Positions 8,890 to 18,680 are shown, counted from the first letter of the stretch. The stretch: DNA of 64,000 nt from Actinobaculum sp. 313 (GCF_003073475.1 NZ_CP029033.1:1364001-1428000), one strand, 5' to 3'. Made by a program: numbers and translations. The notes: generated from the letters alone by a model not told the origin.

Positions 8890-10068
8890 ATGAGCGAGTT
8901 ACGCAGGCAGCTATTGGGATACGCGGACCATATGACGCAGCTGCGCCGGACGTTTCATGAACACCCGGAACGGGGACTCGAAGAGTATTGGACTGCCGGG
9001 GCCATCGAGTCGGAGCTCGATGAGCTCGGTATCGAGCATCGACGCGTCGGTGCTACAGGCGTCCTTGGAACTATCAGGGGAGCGAATGAGGGACCGACGG
9101 TGGCCTTGCGTGCCGATATCGATGGTTTGCCCGTCCAAGAGCTCAACGATGTGCCCTATCGCTCCCTGAACGATGGCGTCATGCATGCCTGCGGTCATGA
9201 TAGTCACATTGCCGCGCTGCTCGGAGCGGCCTGGGCCCTAATGTCCAGACGCCAGGACTTCGCCGGAGAGATTCGCCTGATCTTCCAGCCTGCCGAGGAG
9301 ATCGGACGCGGCGCCGAAGACTTCGTCGCCGCGGGGGTTCTCTCCGATGTGGTGCGGGTACTCGGACTACATGCGGCATCCGATCTGCCCACCGGCACTA
9401 TAGGGATTTCGCGGGGCGTGAGCTTGGCGGCGGTGGATCTTTTCGATATCGACATCCAAGGCAAAGGGGCACACGTGTCACGTCCACACCTGGGCGCGGA
9501 CGCACTCTACGTGGCCAGTCAGATCGTCGTCGGCCTGCAAGCGGCCGTCTCGCGGCTCTCCGATCCGCGTGTGCCGTACGTCGTTGGCATTGGAACTCTC
9601 AGCGCAGGAACCACTTATAACGCCGTGCCTGAAACGGCACATATTAGCGGTACAACACGAACTCTATCGGCCGAGCAGCGCGCTCGAGCACGAGCCGACG
9701 TGACCCGCATCAGCAAATTGTGCGCTGAGGCGTACGGTGCGCGGGCAGAGGTGACATGGACCGATATTACGCCGGCAGTTGTCAACCCTGCCGAACTGTG
9801 CGCTGAGGTGGCCGAGTCGGCCAACAGGCTGGGCGGTATCCGCGTTGTGACCGGTGAGAGCGTTTCGCTGGGAGGCGACAATTTCGCGGAACTGCAGGAG
9901 CAGGTTCCCGGTGTTTACGTCTATCTGGGGACGGGGGATCCCAACCGGCCTGAGACGCAGAACTCACATCACAACGGAAACTTCGATATCGACGAGGCCG
10001 CACTGCCGATAGGTGCCGCCCTATACGCGCAATACGCCCTCGACGCGCTGGCAGGGGTGGCGCGTTGA
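8890..10068 (+). CDS. M20-family metallo-amidohydrolase (N-acyl amino acid hydrolase type)
   Basis: This 392-residue enzyme belongs to the M20D group (hippurate / N-acyl-L-amino-acid / IAA-amino-acid hydrolases), cytoplasmic dizinc or dimanganese enzymes. Visible metal motifs are MHACGHDSHIA, the catalytic Glu pair in FQPAEEIGRGAEDF, LGLHA and, near the end, NSHHNGNFDID. A dimerisation domain occupies the middle. ATG 8890 follows GGGAAGAGGAAG. The stop overlaps the TTG start of metN by four bases (TTGA), so the enzyme is translationally coupled to the methionine transporter. A plausible job is to free methionine, or another sulfur amino acid, from N-acylated forms brought in by MetNIQ. The true substrate is not shown by sequence. 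Expression is probably controlled by the leader attenuator upstream. Confidence 0.88.
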   Translation: MSELRRQLLGYADHMTQLRRTFHEHPERGLEEYWTAGAIESELDELGIEHRRVGATGVLGTIRGANEGPTVALRADIDGLPVQELNDVPYRSLNDGVMHACGHDSHIAALLGAAWALMSRRQDFAGEIRLIFQPAEEIGRGAEDFVAAGVLSDVVRVLGLHAASDLPTGTIGISRGVSLAAVDLFDIDIQGKGAHVSRPHLGADALYVASQIVVGLQAAVSRLSDPRVPYVVGIGTLSAGTTYNAVPETAHISGTTRTLSAEQRARARADVTRISKLCAEAYGARAEVTWTDITPAVVNPAELCAEVAESANRLGGIRVVTGESVSLGGDNFAELQEQVPGVYVYLGTGDPNRPETQNSHHNGNFDIDEAALPIGAALYAQYALDALAGVAR

Positions 10069-11090
10069 TTCGACTAGTCAATGTTTCAAAACGCTTCAAC
10101 GGAGCCAACGGGACGGTCGACGCCCTACAAGATGTATCGCTGCATGTGGAGCAAGGCGACATTTACGGCATTATCGGTTTTTCCGGAGCCGGAAAGTCCA
10201 CCCTACTTCGTATGGTGAATATGTTGGAGAGCCCCGATTCAGGATCGGTGTTCGTCGGTGGCCGCGAACTAACGGCGCTTTCCAATCGCGAGCTGCGTGA
10301 TGTCCGGCGATCAATTGGAATGGTGTTCCAACAGTTCAACTTACTGGAGACGCAGTCCGTATACCGCAATATCGCACTACCGCTTATGCTCGACCACGCC
10401 TCACGTGCGCATATTGAGCAGCGAGTTGCCGAGGTACTGCGAATCGTCGAGCTTGAGGACAAGAAGGATGCATACGTGTCTGAACTGTCGGGAGGCCAGA
10501 AGCAGCGCGTTGGCATTGCCCGAGCTTTGGCCACGAATCCCGACATTCTTTTGTGCGACGAGGCCACCAGCGCTCTCGATCCGAAAACGACGGAGTCAAT
10601 CCTCGCTCTTCTCAAACGCATCAACCACGAAATGGGGGTGACGATATTGCTCATCACCCACCAGATGCGTGTCATCCAACAGATATGCACAAAAGTCGGA
10701 GTGATGGAAGAAGGCCGAATCGTCGAATCCGGGCGTGTGCTCGATGTATTCGGAAGTCCGCAGCAGGCAATCACACAGGAGTTTGTGCGCACGGTTATCA
10801 ATGACAGCATTCCGCCGAGCATGCGAGCTCTGCTGGAGACCGACAATCGTAACTTTGTTGTTGATCGGCTACGTTTCGTCGGTGAATCTGTGCGTCGCCC
10901 GGTCCTCGCCACGGTCGGACGAGTCGAGGGTCTCGAGCTGAATATTCTCGGCGCGACGGTCGAAGAACTTGAAGACACCCCGATGTGCCTGTATCTGGTG
11001 CAGCTGATCGGAGATCAGCAGGCGATAAGCGCCGCCGAATCGGTGATAGATGCCGAAGGAGTAACAAGGGAGAGGGTTGCACTATCGTGA
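10065..11090 (+). CDS. metN: methionine ABC transporter ATP-binding protein
   Basis: MetN is the ATPase of the MetNIQ importer for methionine and derivatives. It shows Walker A (GFSGAGKST), the ABC signature LSGGQKQRVGIARAL and Walker B with the catalytic Glu (ILLCDEATSALD). The H-loop His is in LLITHQMRV. The last 90 residues form a C-terminal regulatory (C2/NIL) domain, which in the E. coli homologue binds methionine and inhibits transport. The length, 341 residues, is typical. The start is TTG at 10065, overlapping the stop of the amidohydrolase. Its own stop overlaps the GTG of metI (GTGA). Confidence 0.95.
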   Translation: MIRLVNVSKRFNGANGTVDALQDVSLHVEQGDIYGIIGFSGAGKSTLLRMVNMLESPDSGSVFVGGRELTALSNRELRDVRRSIGMVFQQFNLLETQSVYRNIALPLMLDHASRAHIEQRVAEVLRIVELEDKKDAYVSELSGGQKQRVGIARALATNPDILLCDEATSALDPKTTESILALLKRINHEMGVTILLITHQMRVIQQICTKVGVMEEGRIVESGRVLDVFGSPQQAITQEFVRTVINDSIPPSMRALLETDNRNFVVDRLRFVGESVRRPVLATVGRVEGLELNILGATVEELEDTPMCLYLVQLIGDQQAISAAESVIDAEGVTRERVALS

Positions 11091-11865
11091 GTAATGAAAT
11101 CTTCGGAATTACGACTGAGAAACTACTGCTCGCCGCCCACCAAACCGTGTACATGCTCGGTTGGGGAATACTGATCGGTGGAATCATCGGGGTCTTGCTG
11201 GCACTGACTCTGGTCTTGACGCGGCGGGGCGGACTCTTGGAGAACCGGGTCGTCTACACGGTTTTGAATGTTGTCGTCAACATCGTGCGGTCGATTCCGT
11301 TCATTATCCTGCTGGTGGCGATTATTCCCTTCACACGCTTCATCGCCGGCACATCGGTGGGTTCGCGCGCTGCTCTCGTACCGCTGATCATTTACATCAG
11401 TCCTTTTATCGCTCGTCTGGTTGAATCCAGCCTGTTGGAGGTCTCCGCCGGAGTCGTCGAAGCGGCGCAGGCGATGGGAGCCTCCACCTTTCAAATCATC
11501 CGCTACTTTCTCCTGCCGGAGACCTATGGCTCAATAGTGCTTTCCCTGACAACGGGGACTATCGGGCTGCTCGGCGCCACGGCGATGACCGGTTATGCCG
11601 GGGTGGAGGCGTCGGCGACCTGGCGCTGACTTATGGTCGAGAGCGGTTCAACACACCGCTGATGGTCTTCACCGTCATAATTCTCGTTGTCTTCGTGCAG
11701 CTGCTACAGACTGCCGGTAATACTCTGTCCCGCCGTCTACGTGAGCCACATCGTTCGCGTCGTCGGCCTCGATCGGGGTCAGGACAGCGAAACGATGCGT
11801 CGCTCGACGCGCAAAGAGAAGCCCTGGCGCAGCAAGAAGCAGTGCCGGGGGAGCGATTGTCTTGA
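11087..11865 (+). CDS. metI: methionine ABC transporter permease (one-base frameshift)
   Basis: MetI is the membrane permease of MetNIQ, with about five transmembrane helices. The reading frame from GTG 11087 runs through the EAA-type coupling segment EAAQAMGASTFQIIRYFLLPE (central residues) and breaks at 11629. Restoring one G in GGGG at 11600-11603 joins it to the next frame, which supplies the conserved GGGVGDLALTYGYQ-type end (here GDLALTYGRERFNTP) and the last membrane helix, stopping at 11865. The corrected protein has 259 residues, with a hydrophilic tail of about 40 residues beyond the last helix, longer than usual. The start overlaps the metN stop by four bases. As read, the permease would lack its last helix, so the shift is probably a sequence error. 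Confidence 0.9.
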
Positions 11866-11900
11866 CTTCCAATACGACACAAATCCGGAAGGAAACATCA

Positions 11901-12743
11901 ATGAGAAGAAGAACGATAAGCCTGGTAGCCCTCTCGGCGGTGACGCTTACAATGTCTGCCTGCGCGGAGCCTGGCGGTACTACGCAACAGGAGAGCAACA
12001 GTGGAAGCGACAAGACGACCATCATCTACGCGAAGTCACAGGGACCGTACACCGAGCTCTTTGAGGACGCGATTGTGCCGATTCTCGAGGATGAGGGCTA
12101 TACCGTCGAAGGGGTTGACTTCTCAGACCTGCTAACCGCAGATATTGCTCTGAATGACGGTGAAGTGGACGTGAACGTGGAGCAGCACACCGCGTACATC
12201 GAGGACTTCAACGCCAACTACGACGCCGACTTGGTTCCAATCAGTGCGATCCCCACGGTGCCGGCAGGCATTTACTCCTCGACACACTCCACGCTGGACG
12301 AGATGGAGGACGGAGCATCGGTCGCGGTCCCGAACGATGCATCGAATACGGCCCGAGCCTATCTGCTCCTACAGAAGATTGGGTGGATCGAAGTGAACCC
12401 TGACGCTGACGTTGCACAGCTGACTCAGGATGACATTACGGCCAATCCGCATAATCTGGAATTCACCGAGATGAAATCGCTGACGATCCCGCCGGCAATG
12501 GATGACTTCGACTATGTGGTTATCACGGGTTCGATCGTCTACAACGCGAATATCGATCCGACGACGGCGCTGGCCACCGAGGATATTCAAGATCACCTGG
12601 TCTTGCAGGTGACAGTGAAGGCAGAGAACGCAGACGCACCGTGGGCGCAGGCCATCGTTGATGCCTATCAATCGGACGAGTTCAAGGAATACATGGCCAA
12701 TGACGACTCCGGTCTTTGGTGGATACCACCCGAGCTGCAGTAA
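11901..12743 (+). CDS. metQ: methionine-binding lipoprotein
   Basis: MetQ is the NlpA-family substrate-binding lipoprotein of MetNIQ, anchored outside the membrane. The N-terminus MRRRTISLVALSAVTL then TMSAC is a lipoprotein signal peptide; Cys20 is the expected lipidation site, for Lgt. The mature part matches MetQ: TTIIYAKSQGPYTELFE, DVNVEQHTAYIEDFN and PNDASNTARAYLLLQ. ATG 11901 is chosen because GGAAGGAAAC lies just before it and because it gives a proper signal peptide. An alternative TTG at 11862, overlapping the metI stop, would add 13 hydrophilic residues in front. A perfect hairpin follows the gene, marking the end of the operon. Confidence 0.93.
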   Translation: MRRRTISLVALSAVTLTMSACAEPGGTTQQESNSGSDKTTIIYAKSQGPYTELFEDAIVPILEDEGYTVEGVDFSDLLTADIALNDGEVDVNVEQHTAYIEDFNANYDADLVPISAIPTVPAGIYSSTHSTLDEMEDGASVAVPNDASNTARAYLLLQKIGWIEVNPDADVAQLTQDDITANPHNLEFTEMKSLTIPPAMDDFDYVVITGSIVYNANIDPTTALATEDIQDHLVLQVTVKAENADAPWAQAIVDAYQSDEFKEYMANDDSGLWWIPPELQ

Positions 12744-12751
12744 GACTCAGA

Positions 12752-12794
12752 ATCGGCCGGTTCGCCCAGCCTCGGCGCGGTGGAACCGGCCGAT
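12752..12794 (+). terminator. hairpin ending the metNIQ operon
   Basis: ATCGGCCGGTTC (12752-12763) pairs exactly with GAACCGGCCGAT (12783-12794), a 12-bp stem over a 19-base loop, without a T tract. Confidence 0.65.
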
Positions 12795-12925
12795 CTTCGA
12801 CGTAGGCGTGGCTACGCCGACGACGGCGCGCCATGTCAGTACGTGGGCGGACTGGCTCTACCGCATGGCTCCGCAGTCTTCGGGCAACCCACGGCGTGAC
12901 GGATGAGCAGACTACCATGAAGGCT

Positions 12926-14266
12926 ATGGATCTCTTCGAAAGCGCGGGAACCGATTCGACGGGCTTACCCAGTGCCGAGCGCGGTCCCTTAGCAGTGCGG
13001 ATGCGCCCACGCACGATTGATGAGGTCGTGGGCCAGGAGGAACTGCTGCTTCCCGGTTCGCCACTGCGGCGCCTCATTGAACCGACGGGCAGCGCGCCCT
13101 CGTCGGTATTCCTATGGGGCCCTCCGGGAACCGGTAAGACGACTGTCGCCTACCTGGTCGCCCGTGCGGGCGGGAGGCACTTCGAGGAAGTCTCGGCAGT
13201 GTCTGCCGGCGTGAAAGAGATTCGGGCTGTTATCGACGCGGCGCGACGCCGTCTGGCAACGGGGGGCGGTGAGACCGTCCTGTTCATCGACGAGGTCCAT
13301 CGTTTCTCTCGCACACAGCAGGATGCGCTTCTCCCGGCAGTTGAAAATGGCTGGGTGATACTCATCGCGGCCACAACGGAGAATCCGGCCTTTTCCGTCG
13401 TCTCTCCCTTGCTTTCGCGGTCACTGCTCATCACTCTGAAAGGTCTGAGCGCCGAGAATATTCGACTTCTCATCGAGCGTGCCGCTGCCGATGAACGCGG
13501 CTTGGCCAGCGCCTACACGCTCGAAGAGGAGGCGATCAGCAATCTCGTCCGTTTGGCAGGGCAAGATGGCAGACGCGCGCTGACTCTGCTGGAGGCCGCC
13601 GCGGACGGAGCACGGCAGCGCGGTGCGACAGTTATAGACGTGAAGGATGTTGCGCAGGCCGCCGATGGTGCGACCGTGCGCTACGACCGGCAGGGCGACG
13701 AGCATTACAACGTCATCTCCGCCTTTATCAAGTCCTTACGAGGCTCAGATGTGGATGCGGCGATGCACTATCTGGCGCGCATGTTGGAGGCGGGAGAGGA
13801 TCCGCGATTTATTGCACGGCGCTTGATGATTTCTGCGGCGGAAGATGTAGGGATGGCGGATCCCTCAGCCTTGCAAACCGCTACCGCAGCGGCACAGGCG
13901 GTGGCGCTGGTGGGGATGCCGGAGGCGCGAATTATCCTGGCGGAGGCCACGGTGCACATTGCTACCGCGCCGAAGTCCAATCGGGCCTATGAGGCGATCA
14001 ATGCCGCGATTGCGGATGTCAGAGCGGGTAAAAGCGGTGTTGTCCCTCTCCGGCTACGCAATGACTCCTTCCGCGGAGCCAAGGAGCTCGGCTATCACGA
14101 AGGCTACCGTTATGCACACGACTATCCGGATGCGGTGGCGCCCATGGAATTCATGCCGGAAGGATTGGAAGGCACCGAATACTACAGGCCGAGCGATAGG
14201 GGATACGAGGCCAATATCACGCAGCGCCTGGCCCGTATCCGCTCGATTCTGCGGCGGAAAGACTGA
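12926..14266 (+). CDS. rarA: replication-associated recombination protein A (AAA+ ATPase)
   Basis: RarA (MgsA, relative of eukaryotic WRNIP1) is a clamp-loader-like AAA+ ATPase acting at stalled replication forks. Seen are MRPRTIDEVVGQEELL, Walker A (GPPGTGKTT), Walker B (LFIDEVHRFS), sensor 1 (IAATTENPAF) and the C-terminal tetramerisation region with EYYRPSDRGYE. The corrected start is ATG 12926 (MDLFESAG), matching family N-termini. An ATG three codons upstream (12917) is possible. The frame is open to 12833 but that extension is not homologous. It is followed by rpsD with a 143-base gap. The pairing of rarA with rpsD and alaS is usual in actinobacteria. Confidence 0.93.
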   Translation: MDLFESAGTDSTGLPSAERGPLAVRMRPRTIDEVVGQEELLLPGSPLRRLIEPTGSAPSSVFLWGPPGTGKTTVAYLVARAGGRHFEEVSAVSAGVKEIRAVIDAARRRLATGGGETVLFIDEVHRFSRTQQDALLPAVENGWVILIAATTENPAFSVVSPLLSRSLLITLKGLSAENIRLLIERAAADERGLASAYTLEEEAISNLVRLAGQDGRRALTLLEAAADGARQRGATVIDVKDVAQAADGATVRYDRQGDEHYNVISAFIKSLRGSDVDAAMHYLARMLEAGEDPRFIARRLMISAAEDVGMADPSALQTATAAAQAVALVGMPEARIILAEATVHIATAPKSNRAYEAINAAIADVRAGKSGVVPLRLRNDSFRGAKELGYHEGYRYAHDYPDAVAPMEFMPEGLEGTEYYRPSDRGYEANITQRLARIRSILRRKD

Positions 14267-14409
14267 TATGATCGACAACCGTTGCAATGCGCAGGTGCGG
14301 CCTTGTTCGTGAAGCAGGACGTCCTATTGCGCGGCAATTCAACCCTGGGGTCTTAGCCGTTCGTGTTGGCCCCGCGGCCGCTGGGCCGTGTACAACAGAC
14401 AGGAGAGAT

Positions 14410-15030
14410 ATGTCTTCGAATCGTTCCCGTAAGCAGGTGCGCCAGTCGCGCGCGCTCGGCATCGCACTCACGCCGAAGGCGGAGCGCTACATGCAGCGCC
14501 GTCCTTACCGTCCCGGTGAGCACGGCCGTGGCCGTACAAAGGACTCCGACTACTCGGTTCGTCTGAAGGAGAAGCAGCGCCTTCGCGCTCAGTACGGCAT
14601 CCGTGAAGCGCAGATGCGGCGCGTGTGGGAAGAGGCCCGTCGCATGGATGGTCTAGCCGGCGAGAACCTCGTTGAGTTGCTGGAAATGCGGCTGGATGCG
14701 CTTGTGCTTCGTGCAGGTTTTGCTCGTACGACGGCGCAGGCCCGCCAGGTTGTGACTCACCGCCACATCATGGTTGATGGGAAGATCGTTGATCGCCCAT
14801 CATTCCGCGTTAAGCCGGGGCAGATCGTGCAGATCAAGCCCCGCTCCCAGGCCTCGCCGCAGTTCCTCGTTGCGGCTCAGGGCGCGCACCGCGATGTGTT
14901 GCCACAGGTTCCGGAGTACCTTGATGTTGACCTGGAGAAGCTTCGCTTCACACTAGTTCGTCGCCCGAAGCGTGCCGAGGTCCCGGTGACCTGCGACGTC
15001 CAGATGGTCGTTGAGCACTATTCGCGCTGA
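14410..15030 (+). CDS. rpsD: 30S ribosomal protein S4
   Basis: S4 is a primary 16S rRNA-binding protein that nucleates 30S assembly. The 206-residue protein begins MSSNRSRKQVRQSRALGIAL and has the S4 RNA-binding domain in the second half (LEMRLDALVLRAGFA, then HRHIMVDGKIVDRPS). The N-terminal zinc-finger cysteines of some S4 forms are absent, so this is the Cys-minus form. ATG 14410 follows ACAGGAGAG; the longer open frame from 14287 is not homologous. This gene stands alone, away from the main ribosomal operons, as in other actinobacteria. A GC-rich hairpin follows it. Confidence 0.95.
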   Translation: MSSNRSRKQVRQSRALGIALTPKAERYMQRRPYRPGEHGRGRTKDSDYSVRLKEKQRLRAQYGIREAQMRRVWEEARRMDGLAGENLVELLEMRLDALVLRAGFARTTAQARQVVTHRHIMVDGKIVDRPSFRVKPGQIVQIKPRSQASPQFLVAAQGAHRDVLPQVPEYLDVDLEKLRFTLVRRPKRAEVPVTCDVQMVVEHYSR

Positions 15031-15044
15031 TTCGTTTTCAGGAG

Positions 15045-15066
15045 CGCGCCCTACGGGGCGCGTTCT
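15045..15066 (+). terminator. terminator after rpsD
   Basis: CGCGCCC (15045-15051) and GGGCGCG (15056-15062) form a 7-bp stem, followed by TTCTT. Confidence 0.55.
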
Positions 15067-15084
15067 TGCTACCTGGAGAATCAC

Positions 15085-15459
15085 ATGAATATCACACTTG
15101 GGCAGATCGCGGGTTTGATTGCGGCTCTAGCCTTCTTCGCCCTTGTCATCGCGCTGATTCGGCCGTTGGGCAAACTCGGCGGTGTTCTGGATAGACTGGC
15201 CGACGCCGTGACCGAGCTGACGGAGCATACCCTGCCGGCGCTCGACGAGGCCGCTAAGAGCATTCGCGAGGCAAATGGCCAGCTGGAGCGCGTCGATACC
15301 ATCACGAGTGCTGCGGCACGTACCGCCGAAGACGTATCTGCGATGACGACGCTGGTCACATCGACGATTGCTGCGCCTTTCGTTGCACTACGCAACGCTG
15401 CCAGCAAGGTAAAATCTGCCTTCAGAAGGAAGAGTTCGCACGGCGAGGAAGAACTCTAA
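15085..15459 (+). CDS. DUF948 family membrane-anchored protein
   Basis: This is a 124-residue protein with one N-terminal transmembrane helix (about residues 8-26), then a long amphipathic helical region with regularly spaced Leu/Val and polar residues, ending in a basic and then acidic tail. That is the DUF948 pattern, of unknown function. ATG 15085 follows CCTGGAG. It is 36 bases upstream of alaS, the usual place for this family in actinobacteria, so it is probably co-transcribed with alaS, ruvX and mltG. No catalytic motif is visible. Confidence 0.8.
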   Translation: MNITLGQIAGLIAALAFFALVIALIRPLGKLGGVLDRLADAVTELTEHTLPALDEAAKSIREANGQLERVDTITSAAARTAEDVSAMTTLVTSTIAAPFVALRNAASKVKSAFRRKSSHGEEEL

Positions 15460-15495
15460 GCCACTGGATGACCGGTCAACCGGAGAAGAGAGAAT

Positions 15496-18186
15496 ATGCG
15501 TACCGCTGAGATCCGCCAGCGCTGGCTCGATTACTTCGAGAAGCACGACCATCGCATTGCCGAGTCGGTGCCGTTGGTTTCACCCGACCCGTCCATCCTT
15601 TTCACCATCGCGGGAATGGTGCCATTCATTCCCTACATTATCGGCACCGAACCGGCGCCCTATCCCCGTATCGCATCGGTGCAGAAGTGCATTCGTACCA
15701 ACGATATCGACAATGTGGGTAAGACGACTCGGCACGGTACCTTCTTCCAGATGTGCGGAAACTTCTCCTTCGGGGACTACTTCAAGGAGGGCGCCATCGA
15801 GCTTGCCTGGGGCCTGCTGACCTCCTCCATCCAGGATGGCGGCTACGGTCTGGACGGTGATCGGATTTGGGTGACCATCTGGGAGAACGACGATGTCGCC
15901 TACAACGCTTGGACCAGGGACGTCGGCCTAGATCCGCGTCATGTTGTTCAACTCAAGCGTGAGGAGATTTTCTGGTCAACCGGGCAACCCGGTCCAGCCG
16001 GCCCCTGCGCGGAGATTCATTATGATCGTGGACCCGACTACGGCCCTGAGGCGGTCGGCGGAACCGTTGATCCCGGTGGGGACCGTTACCTTGAGATTTG
16101 GAATCTTGTATTCGATCAATACCTGCGCGGCGAGGGAGAAGGCAAGGACTACCCACTCCTGGGCGATCTCGACCAGACGGCTATCGATACCGGCGCCGGG
16201 CTGGAACGGCTCGCCTTCCTCTTGCAGGACAAGCCAAACATGTATGAGATCGACGAAGTCTTCCCGGTTATCGCCTCGACGGAGCAGATCACGGGCAAGA
16301 AGTACGGCAGCGGCGGTCAAGACGACGTGCGTATGCGGATCATCGCCGACCATGTCCGTTCCTCCATGATGCTCATCGGGGATGGAGTCCGCCCAGGTAA
16401 TGACGGACGCGGATATGTGCTCCGTCGTCTCTTGCGCCGGGTCGTACGTTCGGTTCGTCTGCTCGGCGTCGACGACGTCGTTATGCCCACTCTGATTCCC
16501 GTCTCGAAAGACGCGATGAAGATTTCCTACCCGGAGTTGGAGACGAATTTCGACCAGATTCTGCAGGCGGCCTGTGAAGAGGAGGATGCCTTCCGGCGTA
16601 CCTTGTCATCGGGGACGCAGATTTTTGACCTGTCGGTCGAGAAGGCTCGGGCCAATGCCAAACGTCGCGGTGATCGTACCGTAGTGCTGTCCGGTTCGGA
16701 TGCCTTCGCGCTGCATGACACCTACGGATTCCCCATTGACCTGACGCTGGAAATGGCCGAGGAGCAGGGCGTGAACGTGGACGAGAAGCAGTTCCGCTCG
16801 CTGATGCAGGAGCAGCGGGAGCGTGCGCGTGCCGACGCACAGGCGAAGAAGACGGGTCATGTCGATGCCACTGTTTACCACTCGATCCTCTCCGACCAGG
16901 GTGGGCCGACGCGTTTCCTGGGGTACACGGAGTCCACAGCGGGTGGAAAAGTGGTGGCTCTGCTTGTGGATGGGCAGTCCGTTCCTGCAGCTACCGCGCC
17001 CGCCGACGTCGACGTGATTCTCGATCAAACACCGTTCTGGGCAGAGATGGGCGGCCAGTTGGCCGATCAGGGTTCGATTAGCGTCGAAGGCGGCGGTGTC
17101 GTAGATGTGCATGATGTCCAGGCCCCCGTGAAGGGCCTGCATGTGCACCGCGGCACGCTGACTGAAGGAACGATCACGCTGGGCGATAAGGTATCCGCGC
17201 AAATTGACACGGTGCGCCGCGGCAGGATCGCTCGATCACACACTTCTACGCACATGGTGCACAAGGCGTTGCATGAGTTTCTCGGCGAACAGGCCACCCA
17301 GGCGGGATCCGAGAATGCGCCGTCGCGCCTGCGTTTCGATTTCCGGCACGGCTCTCAGGTTCCGAAAGATGTGATTTCCGGAATTGAAGCGCGTGTGAAC
17401 GAGCGCTTGCAAGACAACTTGGAAGTCACGGACGAGACCATGCCGTTGGACGAGGCGCGCAAACAGGGTGCTATGGCACTCTTCGGCGAGAAATATGGCA
17501 GCACTGTGCGGGTGGTCTCCATCGGAGGAGACTGGTCGAAGGAATTGTGCGCAGGCACCCACGTGCCTGCTACAGGTGAGATCGGGCTAGTTTCGATCCT
17601 TGGAGAATCTTCAATCGGTTCAGGCGTGCGCCGAATTGATGCGCTTGTTGGGGAGAGCGCCTACAGCTATGGCGCTAAAGAACACGCCCTGGTTTCGCAG
17701 CTTTCCGCTCTGGCAGGAGTGCGCCCCGAGGAACTTCCCGAACGTATAGACAGCGTGCTAGGTCGTTTGCGTGATGCCGAGAAGGAGATTGCCGCACTGC
17801 GACGCGAAAAGCTCGAATCGGGTATCGGCGATATCATCGGTGGCCGACGGCAGGTGGGCGAATACTGGGTCTACTGGGCTGCTGTGGGCGAGGTTCAAGC
17901 GGCAGATGATTTGCGAGCGGTCGCTACCGGCGTGCGCTCACGGATTTCCGATGACGAGCCGGGAATCGTTGCCGTCATCGGCGAGATCAATTCAAAGCCG
18001 GTTCTGGTGATCGCGACAACGAGCGGCGCACGCGCCAAGGGAGTAAAGGCCGGCAGGCTCGTCTCAATCGCGTCGAAGATTCTCGGCGGAGGAGGAGGAG
18101 GCCGTGACGATATCGCACAGGGAGGCGGCCAGGATATGAGCAAGGGACTGGACGCCTTGGCGGCAATCGAGCACGAACTGCAATGA
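15496..18186 (+). CDS. alaS: alanyl-tRNA synthetase
   Basis: AlaRS charges tRNA-Ala and clears mischarged Ser or Gly. The 896-residue protein starts MRTAEIRQRWLDYFEKHDH and includes the class II catalytic core (residues 1-240, GTFFQMCGNFSFGDYFKEGA), the tRNA-recognition part and the editing domain. The editing domain carries the zinc ligands HTSTHMVH and CAGTHV. A Gly-rich C-Ala domain ends with GGGGGGRDDIAQGGG. A good ribosome binding site (GGAGAAGAG) precedes ATG 15496. The stop overlaps the ATG of ruvX by four bases, so the alaS-ruvX-mltG order is translationally coupled. Confidence 0.97.
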   Translation: MRTAEIRQRWLDYFEKHDHRIAESVPLVSPDPSILFTIAGMVPFIPYIIGTEPAPYPRIASVQKCIRTNDIDNVGKTTRHGTFFQMCGNFSFGDYFKEGAIELAWGLLTSSIQDGGYGLDGDRIWVTIWENDDVAYNAWTRDVGLDPRHVVQLKREEIFWSTGQPGPAGPCAEIHYDRGPDYGPEAVGGTVDPGGDRYLEIWNLVFDQYLRGEGEGKDYPLLGDLDQTAIDTGAGLERLAFLLQDKPNMYEIDEVFPVIASTEQITGKKYGSGGQDDVRMRIIADHVRSSMMLIGDGVRPGNDGRGYVLRRLLRRVVRSVRLLGVDDVVMPTLIPVSKDAMKISYPELETNFDQILQAACEEEDAFRRTLSSGTQIFDLSVEKARANAKRRGDRTVVLSGSDAFALHDTYGFPIDLTLEMAEEQGVNVDEKQFRSLMQEQRERARADAQAKKTGHVDATVYHSILSDQGGPTRFLGYTESTAGGKVVALLVDGQSVPAATAPADVDVILDQTPFWAEMGGQLADQGSISVEGGGVVDVHDVQAPVKGLHVHRGTLTEGTITLGDKVSAQIDTVRRGRIARSHTSTHMVHKALHEFLGEQATQAGSENAPSRLRFDFRHGSQVPKDVISGIEARVNERLQDNLEVTDETMPLDEARKQGAMALFGEKYGSTVRVVSIGGDWSKELCAGTHVPATGEIGLVSILGESSIGSGVRRIDALVGESAYSYGAKEHALVSQLSALAGVRPEELPERIDSVLGRLRDAEKEIAALRREKLESGIGDIIGGRRQVGEYWVYWAAVGEVQAADDLRAVATGVRSRISDDEPGIVAVIGEINSKPVLVIATTSGARAKGVKAGRLVSIASKILGGGGGGRDDIAQGGGQDMSKGLDALAAIEHELQ

Positions 18187-18680
18187 TCCGGCAGGGGCGG
18201 CGGATCGCCGTCGACGTAGGAAAGGTGCGCATCGGTGTCGCACATTGCGACCGCGAGGCGATTCTTGCCACCCCGCTTGCCACCGTTCAGCGTGGCGATT
18301 CTGATTTCAAGCGCATTCGGCGATTGGTACGCGACGACGAAGCGATTGAGGTAATTGTGGGATTGCCTCTGCACATGGATGGCACCGAGGGCAGTCAGGC
18401 GTCCTTCACCCGGCGGTGGGCACAACGCTTCGCCCGCTATATTGCGCCGATTCCCGTGCGCCTGGTTGATGAGCGGTTGTCGAGCAGCACTGCGCATGCG
18501 CAGCTGAGCGCTGCGGGCCGCGACTCGCGGGCGCAGCGGGAGGTTGTCGACCAGGCGGCTGCGGTCGTTATTCTCGAAACTGCACTGGAGATCGAACGGC
18601 GAACCGGTGAGGCACCCGGAGAGCTGATCGCGGTTGATGTGGCGGAGGGCACCGCCACAACAGCGGAAGGACGAATATGA
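18183..18680 (+). CDS. ruvX: Holliday junction resolvase-like / pre-16S rRNA nuclease (YqgF)
   Basis: RuvX/YqgF is an RNase H-fold nuclease; in E. coli YqgF matures the 5' end of 16S rRNA. The 165-residue protein has the first catalytic Asp in IAVDVGKVRIGVA, the VGLPLHMDG strand and the later acidic motif LVDERLSSSTA. A final Asp sits in VVDQAAAVVILE. The length is normal, with a short acidic extension. It starts within the alaS stop (ATGA) and ends within the start of mltG (ATGA), so all three are coupled. Confidence 0.9.
   Translation: MIRQGRRIAVDVGKVRIGVAHCDREAILATPLATVQRGDSDFKRIRRLVRDDEAIEVIVGLPLHMDGTEGSQASFTRRWAQRFARYIAPIPVRLVDERLSSSTAHAQLSAAGRDSRAQREVVDQAAAVVILETALEIERRTGEAPGELIAVDVAEGTATTAEGRI

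Noticed and set aside
8202-8890. SAM riboswitch or T-box upstream of the metNIQ operon
   Set aside because: I looked for the conserved T-box and SAM core motifs and found none. The leader ORF and attenuator explain the terminator better.
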